Source of the DNA: Veillonella parvula
Lineage (GTDB): Bacteria; Bacillota; Negativicutes; Veillonellales; Veillonellaceae
Length of the DNA stretch: 64,000 bases
Direction of reading: 5' to 3'
Assembly (NCBI RefSeq): GCF_036456085.1
Contig: NZ_CP138632.1
Coordinates: 1,345,001 to 1,409,000, forward strand
Numbering within the stretch: the first letter of the stretch is position 1; every line of letters starts with the position of its first letter. Below the pieces are notes generated by a model. It had not been told where the DNA came from, searched no databases, and was given only the letters and a program-made list of their open reading frames with translations. This document shows positions 45,895-56,145 of this stretch, piece by piece. A program made the translations under genes and the position numbers.

Positions 45895-48072
45895 GTGAAA
45901 CCATCAATAGTAAACAGAATAAAATCAAACTGGACGCTGAAACGTCTAGGTAAAGTGGCAATGACAGTGGCTTTCACACTTGTGATTGCCATTTTTCTTT
46001 TAGCCATGCTGGGAACGGTGGTTCAAGCTGCGGGCTTGGTAGATGATACGGTCAATGTGGCAAATGAATACAGCCGATACCCACTTGAAAACTATCAACT
46101 GGATTTTTATGTGGATAATAGCTGGGGCTGGCTTCCGTGGAACTGGTCGGACGGGATTGGAAAACAGGTCATGTATGGACTATATGCCATTACCAATTTT
46201 ATTTGGACAATCAGTTTGTATGTTTCCAATGCGACAGGTTACTTAGTACAGGAAGCCTATTCCTTAGACTTCATTTCCGCTACAGCAGATTCCATTGGTA
46301 AGAATATGCAGACCTTAGCTGGTGTGAGTGCAAACGGATTTTCAACAGAGGGTTTCTATGTTGGATTCCTCTTACTCTTGATTTTGGTTCTTGGGGTTTA
46401 TGTTGCCTATACGGGACTGATAAAGAGAGAAACCACAAAGGCAATTCATGCCATTATGAATTTTGTGCTGGTGTTTATCCTATCGGCTTCCTTTATTGCC
46501 TACGCTCCCGACTACATTAAAAAAATCAATGACTTTTCATCAGACATCAGTAATGCCAGTTTATCACTTGGCACGAAGATTGTCATGCCCCATTCCGATA
46601 GTCAAGGCAAGGACAGCGTGGACTTAATCAGAGATAGCCTGTTTTCCATACAGGTTCAGCAACCGTGGCTACTGCTTCAATACAACAGTTCAGACATTGA
46701 AAGTATCGGTATTGACCGTGTGGAAAGCCTGCTCTCCACCAGCCCAGATTCCAACAATGGCGAAGACAGAGAAAAAATTGTTGCGGAAGAAATTGAAGAC
46801 AGAAGCAATACCAATCTAACCATTACAAAGACCATTAACCGTTTAGGTACAGTCTTCTTCCTATTTGTCTTCAATATTGGGATTTCCATATTTGTATTCC
46901 TATTAACAGGAATCATGATTTTCTCGCAGGTACTTTTTATCATCTATGCTATGTTTCTGCCTGTGAGCTTTATTTTAAGCATGATTCCATCATTTGATGG
47001 TATGTCAAAACGAGCCATAACAAAGCTCTTTAATACCATTTTGACACGAGCTGGAATCACATTGATTATTACGACAGCATTTAGTATTTCAACCATGCTC
47101 TATACCTTATCGGCTGGTTATCCGTTCTTTTTGATTGCTTTTCTACAGATTGTGACCTTTGCAGGAATCTACTTCAAGCTGGGCGATTTAATGAGTATGT
47201 TTTCTCTACAGAGTAACGATTCTCAAAGTGTGGGAAGTCGTGTGATGAGAAAACCTCGTATGCTTATGCACGCTCACATGCACCGTCTACAGCGGAAACT
47301 TGGACGTTCCATGACTACTCTAGGGGCTGGGTCTGCCATTGTTACAGGTAAAAAAGGACAGTCGGGTTCGGGGAGTTCTGCAAGGACACAAGCAGATCAC
47401 TCCCGACCAGACGGAAAGGAAAAATCAACACTTGGAAAACGTATCGGTCAAACCATCGGTACAGTAGCTGATACCAAAGACAGAATGGTAGACACTGCTA
47501 GTGGTTTGAAAGAACAGGTTAAAGATTTGCCGACCAATGCAAGATATGCAGTATATCAAGGAAAATCCAAAGTAAAAGAGAATGTCCGTGATTTAACCAG
47601 TAGTATTTCTCAAACCAAAGCGGACAGAGCCAGTGGACGCAAGGAACAGCAGGAACAAAGGCGAAAAACCATTGCGAAGCGTCGCTCTGAAATGGAACAG
47701 GTCAAACAGAAAAAACAGCCTGCTTCTTCTGTTCATGAAAGACCGACTACAAGACAAGAACAATATCATGATGAACAGACCTCAAAACAGTCTAATATTC
47801 AGACTTCATATAAGGAATCTCAACAAGCCAAACAAGAGCGTCCAGCAGTTAAGTCCGATTTTTCAAGTCCAAAAGTGGAACGCCAAGGCAATACCGTTCA
47901 AGAAAAAACCGTTCAAAAGCCAGCAACTTCAACCACTACAGCAGATAGAACTTCACAACGTCCAATCACAAAAGAACGTCCGTCTACTGTTCAAAGAGTA
48001 CCACTACAAAATACAAGAAGTAGACCACCAATCAAAACCGCCACCATTAAGAAAGTCGGTAAGAAACCATGA
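45895..48072 (+). CDS. orf15: Tn916 Orf15, VirB6-like membrane protein
   Basis: 725 residues from a GTG. One N-terminal membrane segment followed by several more between residues 90 and 440, then a long charged cytoplasmic tail (Gln/Lys/Arg/Ser-rich) to the end. This is the polytopic core of the transfer channel. Ends overlapping orf14 by four bases (ATGA). Confidence 0.9.
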   Translation: MKPSIVNRIKSNWTLKRLGKVAMTVAFTLVIAIFLLAMLGTVVQAAGLVDDTVNVANEYSRYPLENYQLDFYVDNSWGWLPWNWSDGIGKQVMYGLYAITNFIWTISLYVSNATGYLVQEAYSLDFISATADSIGKNMQTLAGVSANGFSTEGFYVGFLLLLILVLGVYVAYTGLIKRETTKAIHAIMNFVLVFILSASFIAYAPDYIKKINDFSSDISNASLSLGTKIVMPHSDSQGKDSVDLIRDSLFSIQVQQPWLLLQYNSSDIESIGIDRVESLLSTSPDSNNGEDREKIVAEEIEDRSNTNLTITKTINRLGTVFFLFVFNIGISIFVFLLTGIMIFSQVLFIIYAMFLPVSFILSMIPSFDGMSKRAITKLFNTILTRAGITLIITTAFSISTMLYTLSAGYPFFLIAFLQIVTFAGIYFKLGDLMSMFSLQSNDSQSVGSRVMRKPRMLMHAHMHRLQRKLGRSMTTLGAGSAIVTGKKGQSGSGSSARTQADHSRPDGKEKSTLGKRIGQTIGTVADTKDRMVDTASGLKEQVKDLPTNARYAVYQGKSKVKENVRDLTSSISQTKADRASGRKEQQEQRRKTIAKRRSEMEQVKQKKQPASSVHERPTTRQEQYHDEQTSKQSNIQTSYKESQQAKQERPAVKSDFSSPKVERQGNTVQEKTVQKPATSTTTADRTSQRPITKERPSTVQRVPLQNTRSRPPIKTATIKKVGKKP

Positions 48073-49070
48073 AGTTGAAAACTTTAGTGATTGGTGGTTC
48101 TGGATTATTCTTGATGGTCTTCTCACTGCTTCTGTTTGTTGCCATTTTATTTTCAGATGAACAGGACAGCGGAATTTCCAATATTCATTATGGAGGTGTG
48201 AATGTTTCCGCAGAAGTGCTGGCTCATAAGCCTATGGTAGAAAAATATGCCAAAGAATATGGCGTTGAAGAATATGTCAACATACTTCTTGCGATTATAC
48301 AGGTGGAATCGGGCGGTACTGCGGAAGATGTTATGCAGTCCTCGGAATCCCTCGGTCTTCCACCTAATTCATTGAGTACAGAAGAATCCATTAAGCAAGG
48401 TGTGAAGTATTTCAGTGAATTATTAGCCAGTAGCGAAAGGCTCAGTGTAGATTTAGAATCGGTTATCCAGTCCTACAATTATGGTGGTGGTTTCTTAGGG
48501 TATGTGGCTAATCGTGGAAATAAATATACCTTTGAACTGGCTCAAAGTTTCTCAAAAGAGTATTCAGGTGGCGAAAAAGTGTCTTACCCCAATCCCATAG
48601 CCATACCTATCAATGGGGGCTGGCGATACAACTATGGCAATATGTTTTATGTGCAACTGGTAACGCAGTATCTTGTCACAACAGAGTTTGATGATGATAC
48701 GGTACAAGCCATCATGGACGAAGCACTGAAATATGAGGGCTGGCGATACGTTTACGGTGGAGCTTCCCCGACTACTTCTTTTGATTGTAGCGGACTGACA
48801 CAATGGACGTATGGAAAAGCTGGAATTAACTTACCACGAACCGCACAACAGCAATATGATGTGACCCAGCATATCCCACTATCGGAAGCACAAGCTGGCG
48901 ATTTGGTTTTCTTTCATTCTACCTATAACGCTGGCTCTTATATTACTCATGTTGGGATATACCTTGGCAATAACCGTATGTTTCATGCAGGCGACCCAAT
49001 CGGTTATGCCGACTTAACAAGCCCCTACTGGCAACAGCATTTAGTGGGAGCAGGACGAATCAAACAATGA
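48069..49070 (+). CDS. orf14: Tn916 Orf14, two-domain peptidoglycan hydrolase
   Basis: 333 residues: N-terminal membrane anchor, lysozyme-like lytic transglycosylase (about 55-160, with LLAIIQVESGG), then NlpC/P60 endopeptidase (about 215-330) with catalytic CSGLTQWTYGKAG and ITHVGIYLGNN. It opens the cell wall for the transfer apparatus. In Tn916 from Gram-positives the target is a thick wall; in a diderm host it acts in the periplasm. Confidence 0.93.
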   Translation: MKLKTLVIGGSGLFLMVFSLLLFVAILFSDEQDSGISNIHYGGVNVSAEVLAHKPMVEKYAKEYGVEEYVNILLAIIQVESGGTAEDVMQSSESLGLPPNSLSTEESIKQGVKYFSELLASSERLSVDLESVIQSYNYGGGFLGYVANRGNKYTFELAQSFSKEYSGGEKVSYPNPIAIPINGGWRYNYGNMFYVQLVTQYLVTTEFDDDTVQAIMDEALKYEGWRYVYGGASPTTSFDCSGLTQWTYGKAGINLPRTAQQQYDVTQHIPLSEAQAGDLVFFHSTYNAGSYITHVGIYLGNNRMFHAGDPIGYADLTSPYWQQHLVGAGRIKQ

Positions 49071-49084
49071 GAAAGGAAGATTTA

Positions 49085-49999
49085 ATGATGAAATTTAGAA
49101 AAAATCAGAATAAAGAAAAACAGATACCAAAGGAAAAGAAACCTCGTGTCTATAAGGTCAATCCTCATAAAAAGGTTGTGATTGCCTTGTGGGTACTTTT
49201 AGGGCTTAGTTTCAGCTTTGCGATATTCAAGCACTTTACAGCTATAGATACTCATACTATTCACGAAACAACTATCATAGAAAAGGAATACGTTGATACT
49301 CATCATGTAGAAAATTTTGTAGAGAACTTTGCGAAAGTCTACTATTCATGGGAGCAATCCGATAAGTCCATTGATAATCGAATGGAAAGTCTAAAAGGCT
49401 ATCTGACAGATGAACTTCAAGCTCTCAATGTTGATACAGTACGCAAAGATATTCCTGTATCGTCTTCTGTAAGAGGATTTCAGATATGGACGGTAGAGCC
49501 AACTGGCGACAATGAGTTTAATGTAACCTACAGTGTAGACCAGCTCATTACAGAGGGAGAAAATACAAAGACCGTCCACTCTGCTTATATAGTGAGTGTC
49601 TATGTAGATGGTTCTGGAAATATGGTACTGGTTAAGAATCCGACCATTACCAACATACCTAAGAAATCAAGTTATAAACCAAAAGCCATTGAAAGTGAGG
49701 GGACGGTTGATTCCATTACAACCAATGAAATCAATGAGTTTTTAACGACGTTCTTCAAGCTCTATCCTACAGCGACAGCCAGTGAACTTTCCTACTATGT
49801 GAATGACGGGATATTAAAACCAATCGGAAAAGAGTACATCTTTCAAGAACTGGTAAATCCTATTCACAATCGTAAGGATAATCAAGTCACGGTATCGCTG
49901 ACAGTGGAGTATATCGACCAGCAGACCAAAGCAACGCAGGTATCTCAATTTGATTTGGTACTTGAAAAGAACGGGAGTAATTGGAAGATTATAGAATAA
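49085..49999 (+). CDS. orf13: Tn916 Orf13, TcpC-like transfer protein
   Basis: 304 residues from ATG 49085 (AGAAAGGAAG site); ATG 49067 overlaps orf14 and gives 310. One membrane segment (about 35-52), then two NTF2-like domains (about 80-190 and 210-300) that form the extracytoplasmic ring in conjugation systems of this type (TcpC/ConG-like). Confidence 0.9.
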   Translation: MMKFRKNQNKEKQIPKEKKPRVYKVNPHKKVVIALWVLLGLSFSFAIFKHFTAIDTHTIHETTIIEKEYVDTHHVENFVENFAKVYYSWEQSDKSIDNRMESLKGYLTDELQALNVDTVRKDIPVSSSVRGFQIWTVEPTGDNEFNVTYSVDQLITEGENTKTVHSAYIVSVYVDGSGNMVLVKNPTITNIPKKSSYKPKAIESEGTVDSITTNEINEFLTTFFKLYPTATASELSYYVNDGILKPIGKEYIFQELVNPIHNRKDNQVTVSLTVEYIDQQTKATQVSQFDLVLEKNGSNWKIIE

Positions 50000-50068
50000 C
50001 AAATATTGGTACATTATTACAGCTATTTTGTAATCACGTACTCTCTTTGATAAAAAATTGGAGATTCC

Positions 50069-50097
50069 TTTACAAATATGCTCTTACGTGCTATTAT
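50069..50097 (+). promoter_or_regulatory. tet(M) promoter
   Basis: TTTACA (50069-50074), 17 bp, TATTAT (50092-50097). Start of the attenuated tet(M) leader. Confidence 0.75.
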
Positions 50098-50128
50098 TTA
50101 AGTATCTATTTAAAAGGAGTTAATAAAT

Positions 50129-50152
50129 ATGCGGCAAGGTATTCTTAAATAA
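50129..50152 (+). CDS. Short leader peptide MRQGILK
   Basis: Seven codons after an AAAGGAG site (50112-50118). Its coding region GGTATTCTTAA pairs with a later segment ending CAGTTTAAGAATACC (50221-50235), so translation could affect leader folding upstream of tet(M). Confidence 0.5.
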   Translation: MRQGILK

Positions 50153-50273
50153 ACTGTCAATTTGATAGTGGGAACAAATAATTGGATGTCCTTTTTTAGG
50201 AGGGCTTAGTTTTTTGTACCCAGTTTAAGAATACCTTTATCATGTGATTCTAAAGTATCCGGAGAATATCTGT

Positions 50274-50360
50274 ATGCTTTGTATGCCTATGGTTATGCAT
50301 AAAAATCCCAGTGATAAGAGTATTTATCACTGGGATTTTTATGCCCTTTTGGGCTTTTGA
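50274..50360 (+). CDS. orf12: Tn916 Orf12, tet(M) leader peptide
   Basis: 28 codons (starts MLCMPMVMHKNPSDK), ending 15 bp before the tet(M) start. It overlaps the attenuator hairpin; stalling or free passage of ribosomes here is thought to set read-through into tet(M) when tetracycline is present. Confidence 0.85.
   Translation: MLCMPMVMHKNPSDKSIYHWDFYALLGF
50301..50340 (+). terminator. tet(M) attenuator hairpin
   Basis: AAAAATCCCAGTGATA / TATCACTGGGATTTTT (with one A-T extra pair), inside orf12. A strong stem with a T run: the conditional terminator of the leader. Confidence 0.88.
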
Positions 50361-50375
50361 ATGGAGGAAAATCAC

Positions 50376-52295
50376 ATGAAAATTATTAATATTGGAGTTT
50401 TAGCTCATGTTGATGCGGGAAAAACTACCTTAACAGAAAGCTTATTATATAACAGTGGAGCGATTACAGAATTAGGAAGCGTGGACAGAGGTACAACGAA
50501 AACGGATAATACGCTTTTAGAACGTCAGAGAGGAATTACAATTCAGACGGCGATAACCTCTTTTCAGTGGAAAAATACTAAGGTGAACATCATAGACACG
50601 CCAGGACATATGGATTTTTTAGCAGAAGTATATCGTTCATTATCAGTATTAGATGGGGCAATTCTACTGATTTCTGCAAAAGATGGCGTACAAGCACAAA
50701 CTCGTATATTGTTTCATGCACTTAGGAAAATAGGTATTCCCACAATCTTTTTTATCAATAAGATTGACCAAAATGGAATTGATTTATCAACGGTTTATCA
50801 GGATATTAAAGAGAAACTTTCTGCGGAAATTGTAATCAAACAGAAGGTAGAACTGCATCCTAATATGCGTGTAATGAACTTTACCGAATCTGAACAATGG
50901 GATATGGTAATAGAAGGAAATGATTACCTTTTGGAGAAATATACGTCTGGGAAATTATTGGAAGCATTAGAACTCGAACAAGAGGAAAGCATAAGATTTC
51001 ATAATTGTTCCCTGTTCCCTGTTTATCACGGAAGTGCAAAAAACAATATAGGGATTGATAACCTTATAGAAGTGATTACGAATAAATTTTATTCATCAAC
51101 ACATCGAGGTCAGTCTGAACTTTGCGGAAAAGTTTTCAAAATTGAGTATTCGGAAAAAAGACAGCGTCTTGCATATATACGTCTTTATAGTGGCGTACTG
51201 CATTTGCGAGATTCGGTTAGAATATCGGAAAAGGAAAAAATAAAAATTACAGAAATGTATACTTCAATAAATGGTGAATTATGTAAAATCGATAAGGCTT
51301 ATTCCGGGGAAATTGTTATTTTGCAGAATGAGTTTTTGAAGTTAAATAGTGTTCTTGGAGATACAAAGCTATTGCCACAGAGAGAGAGAATTGAAAATCC
51401 CCTCCCTCTGCTGCAAACGACTGTTGAACCGAGCAAACCTCAACAAAGGGAAATGTTACTTGATGCACTTTTAGAAATCTCCGACAGTGACCCGCTTCTG
51501 CGATATTATGTGGATTCTGCGACACATGAAATCATACTTTCTTTCTTAGGGAAAGTACAAATGGAAGTGACTTGTGCTCTGCTGCAAGAAAAGTATCATG
51601 TGGAGATAGAAATAAAAGAGCCTACAGTCATTTATATGGAAAGACCGTTAAAAAAAGCAGAGTATACCATTCACATCGAAGTTCCACCGAATCCTTTCTG
51701 GGCTTCCATTGGTCTATCTGTAGCACAGCTTCCATTAGGGAGCGGAGTACAGTATGAGAGCTCGGTTTCTCTTGGATACTTAAATCAATCGTTTCAAAAT
51801 GCAGTTATGGAGGGGATACGCTATGGCTGTGAACAAGGATTGTATGGTTGGAATGTGACGGACTGTAAAATCTGTTTTAAGTATGGCTTATACTATAGCC
51901 CTGTTAGTACCCCAGCAGATTTTCGGATGCTTGCTCCTATTGTATTGGAACAAGTCTTAAAAAAAGCTGGAACAGAATTGTTAGAGCCATATCTTAGTTT
52001 TAAAATTTATGCGCCACAGGAATATCTTTCACGAGCATACAACGATGCTCCTAAATATTGTGCGAACATCGTAGACACTCAATTGAAAAATAATGAGGTC
52101 ATTCTTAGTGGAGAAATCCCTGCTCGGTGTATTCAAGAATATCGTAGTGATTTAACTTTCTTTACAAATGGACGTAGTGTTTGTTTAACAGAGTTAAAAG
52201 GGTACCATGTTACTACCGGTGAACCTGTTTGCCAGCCCCGTCGTCCAAATAGTCGGATAGATAAAGTACGATATATGTTCAATAAAATAACTTAG
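50376..52295 (+). CDS. tet(M): Tetracycline resistance ribosomal protection protein Tet(M)
   Basis: 639 residues from ATG 50376 (ATGGAGGAAA site); EF-G-like GTPase that removes tetracycline from the ribosome. GTP motifs: [31 protein letters not shown]. Full length without lesions. From memory, the first ~200 residues ([35 protein letters not shown]) differ at several places from the original Tn916 allele while the rest is almost identical, a pattern seen in mosaic tet(M) alleles. Confidence 0.97.
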   Translation: MKIINIGVLAHVDAGKTTLTESLLYNSGAITELGSVDRGTTKTDNTLLERQRGITIQTAITSFQWKNTKVNIIDTPGHMDFLAEVYRSLSVLDGAILLISAKDGVQAQTRILFHALRKIGIPTIFFINKIDQNGIDLSTVYQDIKEKLSAEIVIKQKVELHPNMRVMNFTESEQWDMVIEGNDYLLEKYTSGKLLEALELEQEESIRFHNCSLFPVYHGSAKNNIGIDNLIEVITNKFYSSTHRGQSELCGKVFKIEYSEKRQRLAYIRLYSGVLHLRDSVRISEKEKIKITEMYTSINGELCKIDKAYSGEIVILQNEFLKLNSVLGDTKLLPQRERIENPLPLLQTTVEPSKPQQREMLLDALLEISDSDPLLRYYVDSATHEIILSFLGKVQMEVTCALLQEKYHVEIEIKEPTVIYMERPLKKAEYTIHIEVPPNPFWASIGLSVAQLPLGSGVQYESSVSLGYLNQSFQNAVMEGIRYGCEQGLYGWNVTDCKICFKYGLYYSPVSTPADFRMLAPIVLEQVLKKAGTELLEPYLSFKIYAPQEYLSRAYNDAPKYCANIVDTQLKNNEVILSGEIPARCIQEYRSDLTFFTNGRSVCLTELKGYHVTTGEPVCQPRRPNSRIDKVRYMFNKIT

Positions 52296-52386
52296 TGTAT
52301 TTTATGTTGTTATATAAATATGGTTTCTTGTTAAATAAGATGAAATATTTTTTAATAAAGATTTGAATTAAAGTGTAAAGGAGGAG

Positions 52387-52581
52387 ATAGTTATTATAAA
52401 CTACAAGTGGATATTGTGTCCTGTATGTGGAAATAAAACACGATTAAAGATAAGGGAAGATACTGAATTAAAAAAATTCCCCCTCTATTGTCCGAAATGC
52501 AGACAAGAAAATTTAATTGAAATAAAGCAGTTCAAAGTAACTGTGATTACAGAGCCAGACGCAAAGACGCAGAGCCGATAA
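52387..52581 (+). CDS. orf6: Tn916 Orf6, cysteine-rich KTR protein
   Basis: About 64 residues. Two CxxC pairs: CPVCGNKTR and CPKCRQEN, a small zinc-ribbon. No ATG, GTG or TTG is at the expected place; a GGAGGAG site (52380-52386) is followed at once by ATA GTT ATT. So start assignment is uncertain. Role unknown. Confidence 0.6.
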   Translation: MVIINYKWILCPVCGNKTRLKIREDTELKKFPLYCPKCRQENLIEIKQFKVTVITEPDAKTQSR

Positions 52582-52640
52582 AATGAGATTAATACAATCT
52601 CATTTTATCGGCTCTTTCCGTTATGTATGGATTCTTTTAA

Positions 52641-52994
52641 TTAGTCTTCGATGTTTCTTGCTTCGTTGATACCGCTGGCTAAAGATTCCATTAAGGATAG
52701 TTCTTTGTCTGTAAAGCTATCCATGTATTTCTCTATCTGTAATCGTCGGGTGCTTTTTACCAAGTTATTAGCAGGTAAGAAAAATTCATCAACGGAAACA
52801 TGAAGTAACGATACAAGGTCATAAAGAACTTGTATGCTGGGGTGTTGCCCTTTATTTTCAATATTAGTTAAGTACCGTGGGTCAATTTCAATCAATGCTC
52901 CCACTTGTTCACGAGTTAAACCTCGTTTCAATCGAGCTTCTTTAATGGCTAAACCAAAGGCTCTAAAATCATATTTATCTTCTTTTTTACGCAT
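52641..52994 (-). CDS. orf9: Tn916 Orf9, XRE-family repressor
   Basis: 117 residues. Helix-turn-helix at about 15-65 ([20 protein letters not shown]). Minus strand, convergent to tet(M)/orf6. Reported to repress the orf7/orf8 operon and thus xis/int and transfer genes. Confidence 0.88.
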   Translation of the reverse strand: MRKKEDKYDFRAFGLAIKEARLKRGLTREQVGALIEIDPRYLTNIENKGQHPSIQVLYDLVSLLHVSVDEFFLPANNLVKSTRRLQIEKYMDSFTDKELSLMESLASGINEARNIED

Positions 52995-53498
52995 AGTAGA
53001 CCACCTCTATACATTTTATTGTTCCTACTGAATTAAAAACAGGTATAGAAAAACGTGTTATATGGTTTATAGGTTTATATTTAATAAAAAGCACTACTAA
53101 ACGCCAATAAAAAAAACCGTTATATGGTAGTGCTATTTACGCTGTTAAAATATTGTATATTACTTCCAAATGGCGGTTTGTTGGAGGTCAACGTCGCCAT
53201 GAAGTACATCATATACAATAAATTTCCTTACATTGGGTTCTTGTCAAAAAAAGTCGTCTATCTGCAATAGATAAGTACGTCCACCAATGTGGTTTTATAA
53301 ATCATATAGATAGAATAACAGAAGCATGTAAACAGAGAAATAAATCTGTTTATATGCTTTTTTGGCTATTCAGAACTTTTTTACAAAGTTTATTTATCAG
53401 TAATGCAACAAATCCCCCTTTCACATTGGGACTAAGAGTGAAAGGAGATAAACGAGCAAGGCTCACTTCCTTTCCTAGACAGAAAGGGGGTGAGAAAC
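52995..53498. promoter_or_regulatory. Tn916 orf9-orf7 divergent control region
   Basis: 500 bp without a long gene. Contains promoters for orf9 (leftward) and orf7 (rightward) and an inverted repeat CCTTTCAC (53417-53424) / GTGAAAGG (53438-53445) in the orf7 leader. Confidence 0.55.
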
Positions 53499-53921
53499 AT
53501 GAAACCATCTTCTTTTCAGACCACAATAGAAAATCAGTTTGACTATATCTGTAAACGTGCTATGGAAGACGAGCGAAAGAATTATATGCTTTATCTTTCA
53601 AGGATTGCAAAGCGTGAGGTGTCCTTTTCGGATGTTGGCGATTATCTTGTTAGCCAGTTTGCGACAACAGATAACTATTCAACTGACTTTCAGATTTTTA
53701 CACTCAATGGGTTATCAGTAGGCGTTGAAAATGATTTGTTGAGTGAAGCATTACGTGAGTTGCCAGACAAGAAACGTGAAATTCTACTGCTGTTTTACTT
53801 TATGGACATGAGCGATTCAGAAATTGCAGACCTGTTGAAATTGAACCGTTCTACTGTCTATCGGCATAGAACCAGTGGACTAGCCTTAATTAAAAAGTTT
53901 ATGGAGGAATTTGAAGAATGA
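53499..53921 (+). CDS. orf7: Tn916 Orf7, sigma-like activator
   Basis: 140 residues from ATG 53499 (GGGGGTGAG site). Region-4 sigma-like helix-turn-helix at the end (MDMSDSEIADLLKLNRSTVY). Positive regulator of the xis/int/transfer transcript with Orf8. Overlaps orf8 by four bases. Confidence 0.87.
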   Translation: MKPSSFQTTIENQFDYICKRAMEDERKNYMLYLSRIAKREVSFSDVGDYLVSQFATTDNYSTDFQIFTLNGLSVGVENDLLSEALRELPDKKREILLLFYFMDMSDSEIADLLKLNRSTVYRHRTSGLALIKKFMEEFEE

Positions 53922-54148
53922 AAACACAATATCCTATGATTCCCTTTCCTCTCATTGTAAAGGCAACAGATGGCGATACCGAAGCGATTAACCAGATTCT
54001 ACATCATTACAGAGGGTACATAACGAAGCGTTCCCTACGACTTATGAAAGATGAATATGGCAATCAAAGTATGGTCGTTGATGAAGTCTTACGTGGAAGA
54101 ATGGAAACCAGACTGATTACAAAGATTTTGTCATTTGAAATTAAGTAA
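53918..54148 (+). CDS. orf8: Tn916 Orf8, helix-turn-helix regulator
   Basis: 76 residues; opens MKTQYPMIPFPLIVKATDGD. Helix-turn-helix conjugative regulator of the orf7-orf8 pair. Translationally coupled with orf7. Confidence 0.85.
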   Translation: MKTQYPMIPFPLIVKATDGDTEAINQILHHYRGYITKRSLRLMKDEYGNQSMVVDEVLRGRMETRLITKILSFEIK

Positions 54149-54608
54149 TATCCTCTCTCCTTTCGTGGAAGCGTGCTAAACCATTCCACGCTTCCCGAAC
54201 AGGGAGGTTTGTTATTCCACCAAAGCATATTGAGCTTTCAATGTGTTTTGATAGGCTAACGAGCCATTGTTCTTTGAAAACTGAATAAAAGTAATCGAAT
54301 ACGTTTCGATAAGAAAAGAGCCAACGGAACTAACCGCCATGACCTATCTTATAAAGATAGCGAGCGATTCATGTTAGTGATCCGAGAAGCAATCTTTAGC
54401 AGGATTGCCTGCAACGACATTCTTATCGTGATAATGATACTCCCATACAGTCAATAGTCCGAGCGTGATAAAACCGTCGCAGGCAATGAGTATGGCTACA
54501 TGAGAACCATGCAGGGGTGGAACTCCCGTGAGCTTTGCTAAAGCTGTTCGATTGCTGGTAAAACAACTTTTATGAAATCCAAATAAGTGATTTGGAAAGG
54601 AGGATTTT
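54149..54608. other. Tn916 orf8-xis gap
   Basis: 460 bp without a supported gene. The part 54280-54560 is a long, structured leader (several short inverted repeats, for example around 54345-54365). Transcription from orf7 is thought to continue through it to xis and int. Confidence 0.45.
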
Positions 54609-54812
54609 ATGAAGCAGACTGACATTCCTATTTGGGAACGTTATACCCTAACCATTGAAGAAGCGTCAAAATATTTTCGTATTGGCGAAAACAAGCTACG
54701 ACGCTTGGCAGAGGAAAATAAAAATGCAAATTGGCTGATTATGAATGGCAATCGTATTCAGATTAAACGAAAACAATTTGAAAAAATTATAGATACATTG
54801 GACGCAATCTAG
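54609..54812 (+). CDS. xis: Tn916 excisionase
   Basis: 67 residues, winged-helix DNA bender ([20 protein letters not shown]). Needed with Int for excision. AAAGGAGG site 54597-54604. Confidence 0.93.
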
Positions 54813-54893
54813 CGTCGCCAAAGGGTCTTGTATATGATAAAATAGTATTAAGTCGTATCAAGGCTCTTTCCATAAAGGAAAGGAGCAAATGCC

Positions 54894-56111
54894 ATGTCAG
54901 AAAAAAGACGTGACAATAAAGGTCGAATCTTAAAGACTGGAGAGAGCCAACGAAAAGACGGAAGATACTTATACAAATATATAGATTCATTTGGAGAACC
55001 GCAATTTGTTTACTCGTGGAAACTTGTGGCTACAGACCGAGTACCAGCAGGAAAGCGTGATTGTATCTCACTTAGAGAGAAAATCGCAGAGTTACAGAAA
55101 GACATTCATGATGGTATTGATGTTGTAGGAAAGAAAATGACACTCTGCCAGCTTTACGCAAAACAGAACGCTCAAAGACCAAAGGTTAGAAAAAACACTG
55201 AAACTGGACGCAAATATCTTATGGATATTTTGAAGAAAGACAAGTTAGGTGTAAGAAGTATTGACAGTATTAAGCCATCAGACGCTAAAGAATGGGCTAT
55301 TAGAATGAGTGAAAATGGTTATGCTTATCAAACCATCAATAACTACAAACGTTCTTTAAAGGCTTCATTCTATATTGCTATACAAGATGATTGTGTTCGG
55401 AAGAATCCATTTGACTTTCAACTGAAAGCAGTTCTTGATGATGATACTGTCCCTAAGACCGTACTAACAGAAGAACAGGAAGAAAAACTGTTAGCCTTTG
55501 CAAAAGCTGATAAAACCTACAGCAAAAATTATGATGAAATTCTGATACTCTTAAAAACAGGTCTTCGTATTTCAGAGTTTGGTGGTTTGACACTTCCAGA
55601 TTTAGATTTTGAGAATCGTCTTGTCAATATAGACCATCAGCTATTGAGAGATACTGAAATTGGGTACTACATTGAAACACCAAAGACCAAAAGTGGCGAA
55701 CGTCAAGTTCCTATGGTTGAAGAAGCCTATCAAGCATTTAAGCGAGTGTTAGCGAATCGAAAGAATGATAAGCGTGTTGAGATTGATGGATATAGTGATT
55801 TCCTCTTTCTTAATAGAAAGAACTATCCAAAAGTGGCAAGTGATTACAACGGCATGATGAAAGGTCTTGTTAAGAAATACAATAAGTATAACGAGGATAA
55901 ATTGCCACACATCACTCCACATAGTTTGCGACATACATTCTGTACCAACTATGCAAATGCAGGAATGAATCCAAAGGCATTACAGTACATTATGGGACAT
56001 GCTAATATAGCCATGACGCTGAACTATTACGCACATGCAACATTCGATTCTGCAATGGCAGAAATGAAACGCTTGAATAAAGAGAAGCAACAGGAGCGTC
56101 TTGTTGCTTAG
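54894..56111 (+). CDS. int: Tn916 tyrosine integrase
   Basis: 405 residues. N-terminal arm-binding domain (1-75), SAM-like core-binding domain, catalytic domain with R in LLKTGLRISEFGGLT, H-x-x-R in TPHSLRHTFC, and the Y nucleophile in MTLNYYAHATFD. Drives both insertion and excision. GGAAAGGAGC site. Confidence 0.96.
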   Translation: MSEKRRDNKGRILKTGESQRKDGRYLYKYIDSFGEPQFVYSWKLVATDRVPAGKRDCISLREKIAELQKDIHDGIDVVGKKMTLCQLYAKQNAQRPKVRKNTETGRKYLMDILKKDKLGVRSIDSIKPSDAKEWAIRMSENGYAYQTINNYKRSLKASFYIAIQDDCVRKNPFDFQLKAVLDDDTVPKTVLTEEQEEKLLAFAKADKTYSKNYDEILILLKTGLRISEFGGLTLPDLDFENRLVNIDHQLLRDTEIGYYIETPKTKSGERQVPMVEEAYQAFKRVLANRKNDKRVEIDGYSDFLFLNRKNYPKVASDYNGMMKGLVKKYNKYNEDKLPHITPHSLRHTFCTNYANAGMNPKALQYIMGHANIAMTLNYYAHATFDSAMAEMKRLNKEKQQERLVA

Positions 56112-56121
56112 TAGTACAAAT

Positions 56122-56145
56122 GAATTTACTACTTATTTACCACTT
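56122..56145. repeat. Tn916 integrase arm-type site, right end
   Basis: GAATTTACTACTTATTTACC, two TTTAC[TC]AC-type words in direct order, partner of the left-end site. Confidence 0.65.

Noticed and set aside
54374-54625. An 83-codon minus-strand frame between orf8 and xis
   Set aside because: Overlaps the xis ribosome site and start, no start signal of its own; a shadow in a structured leader.
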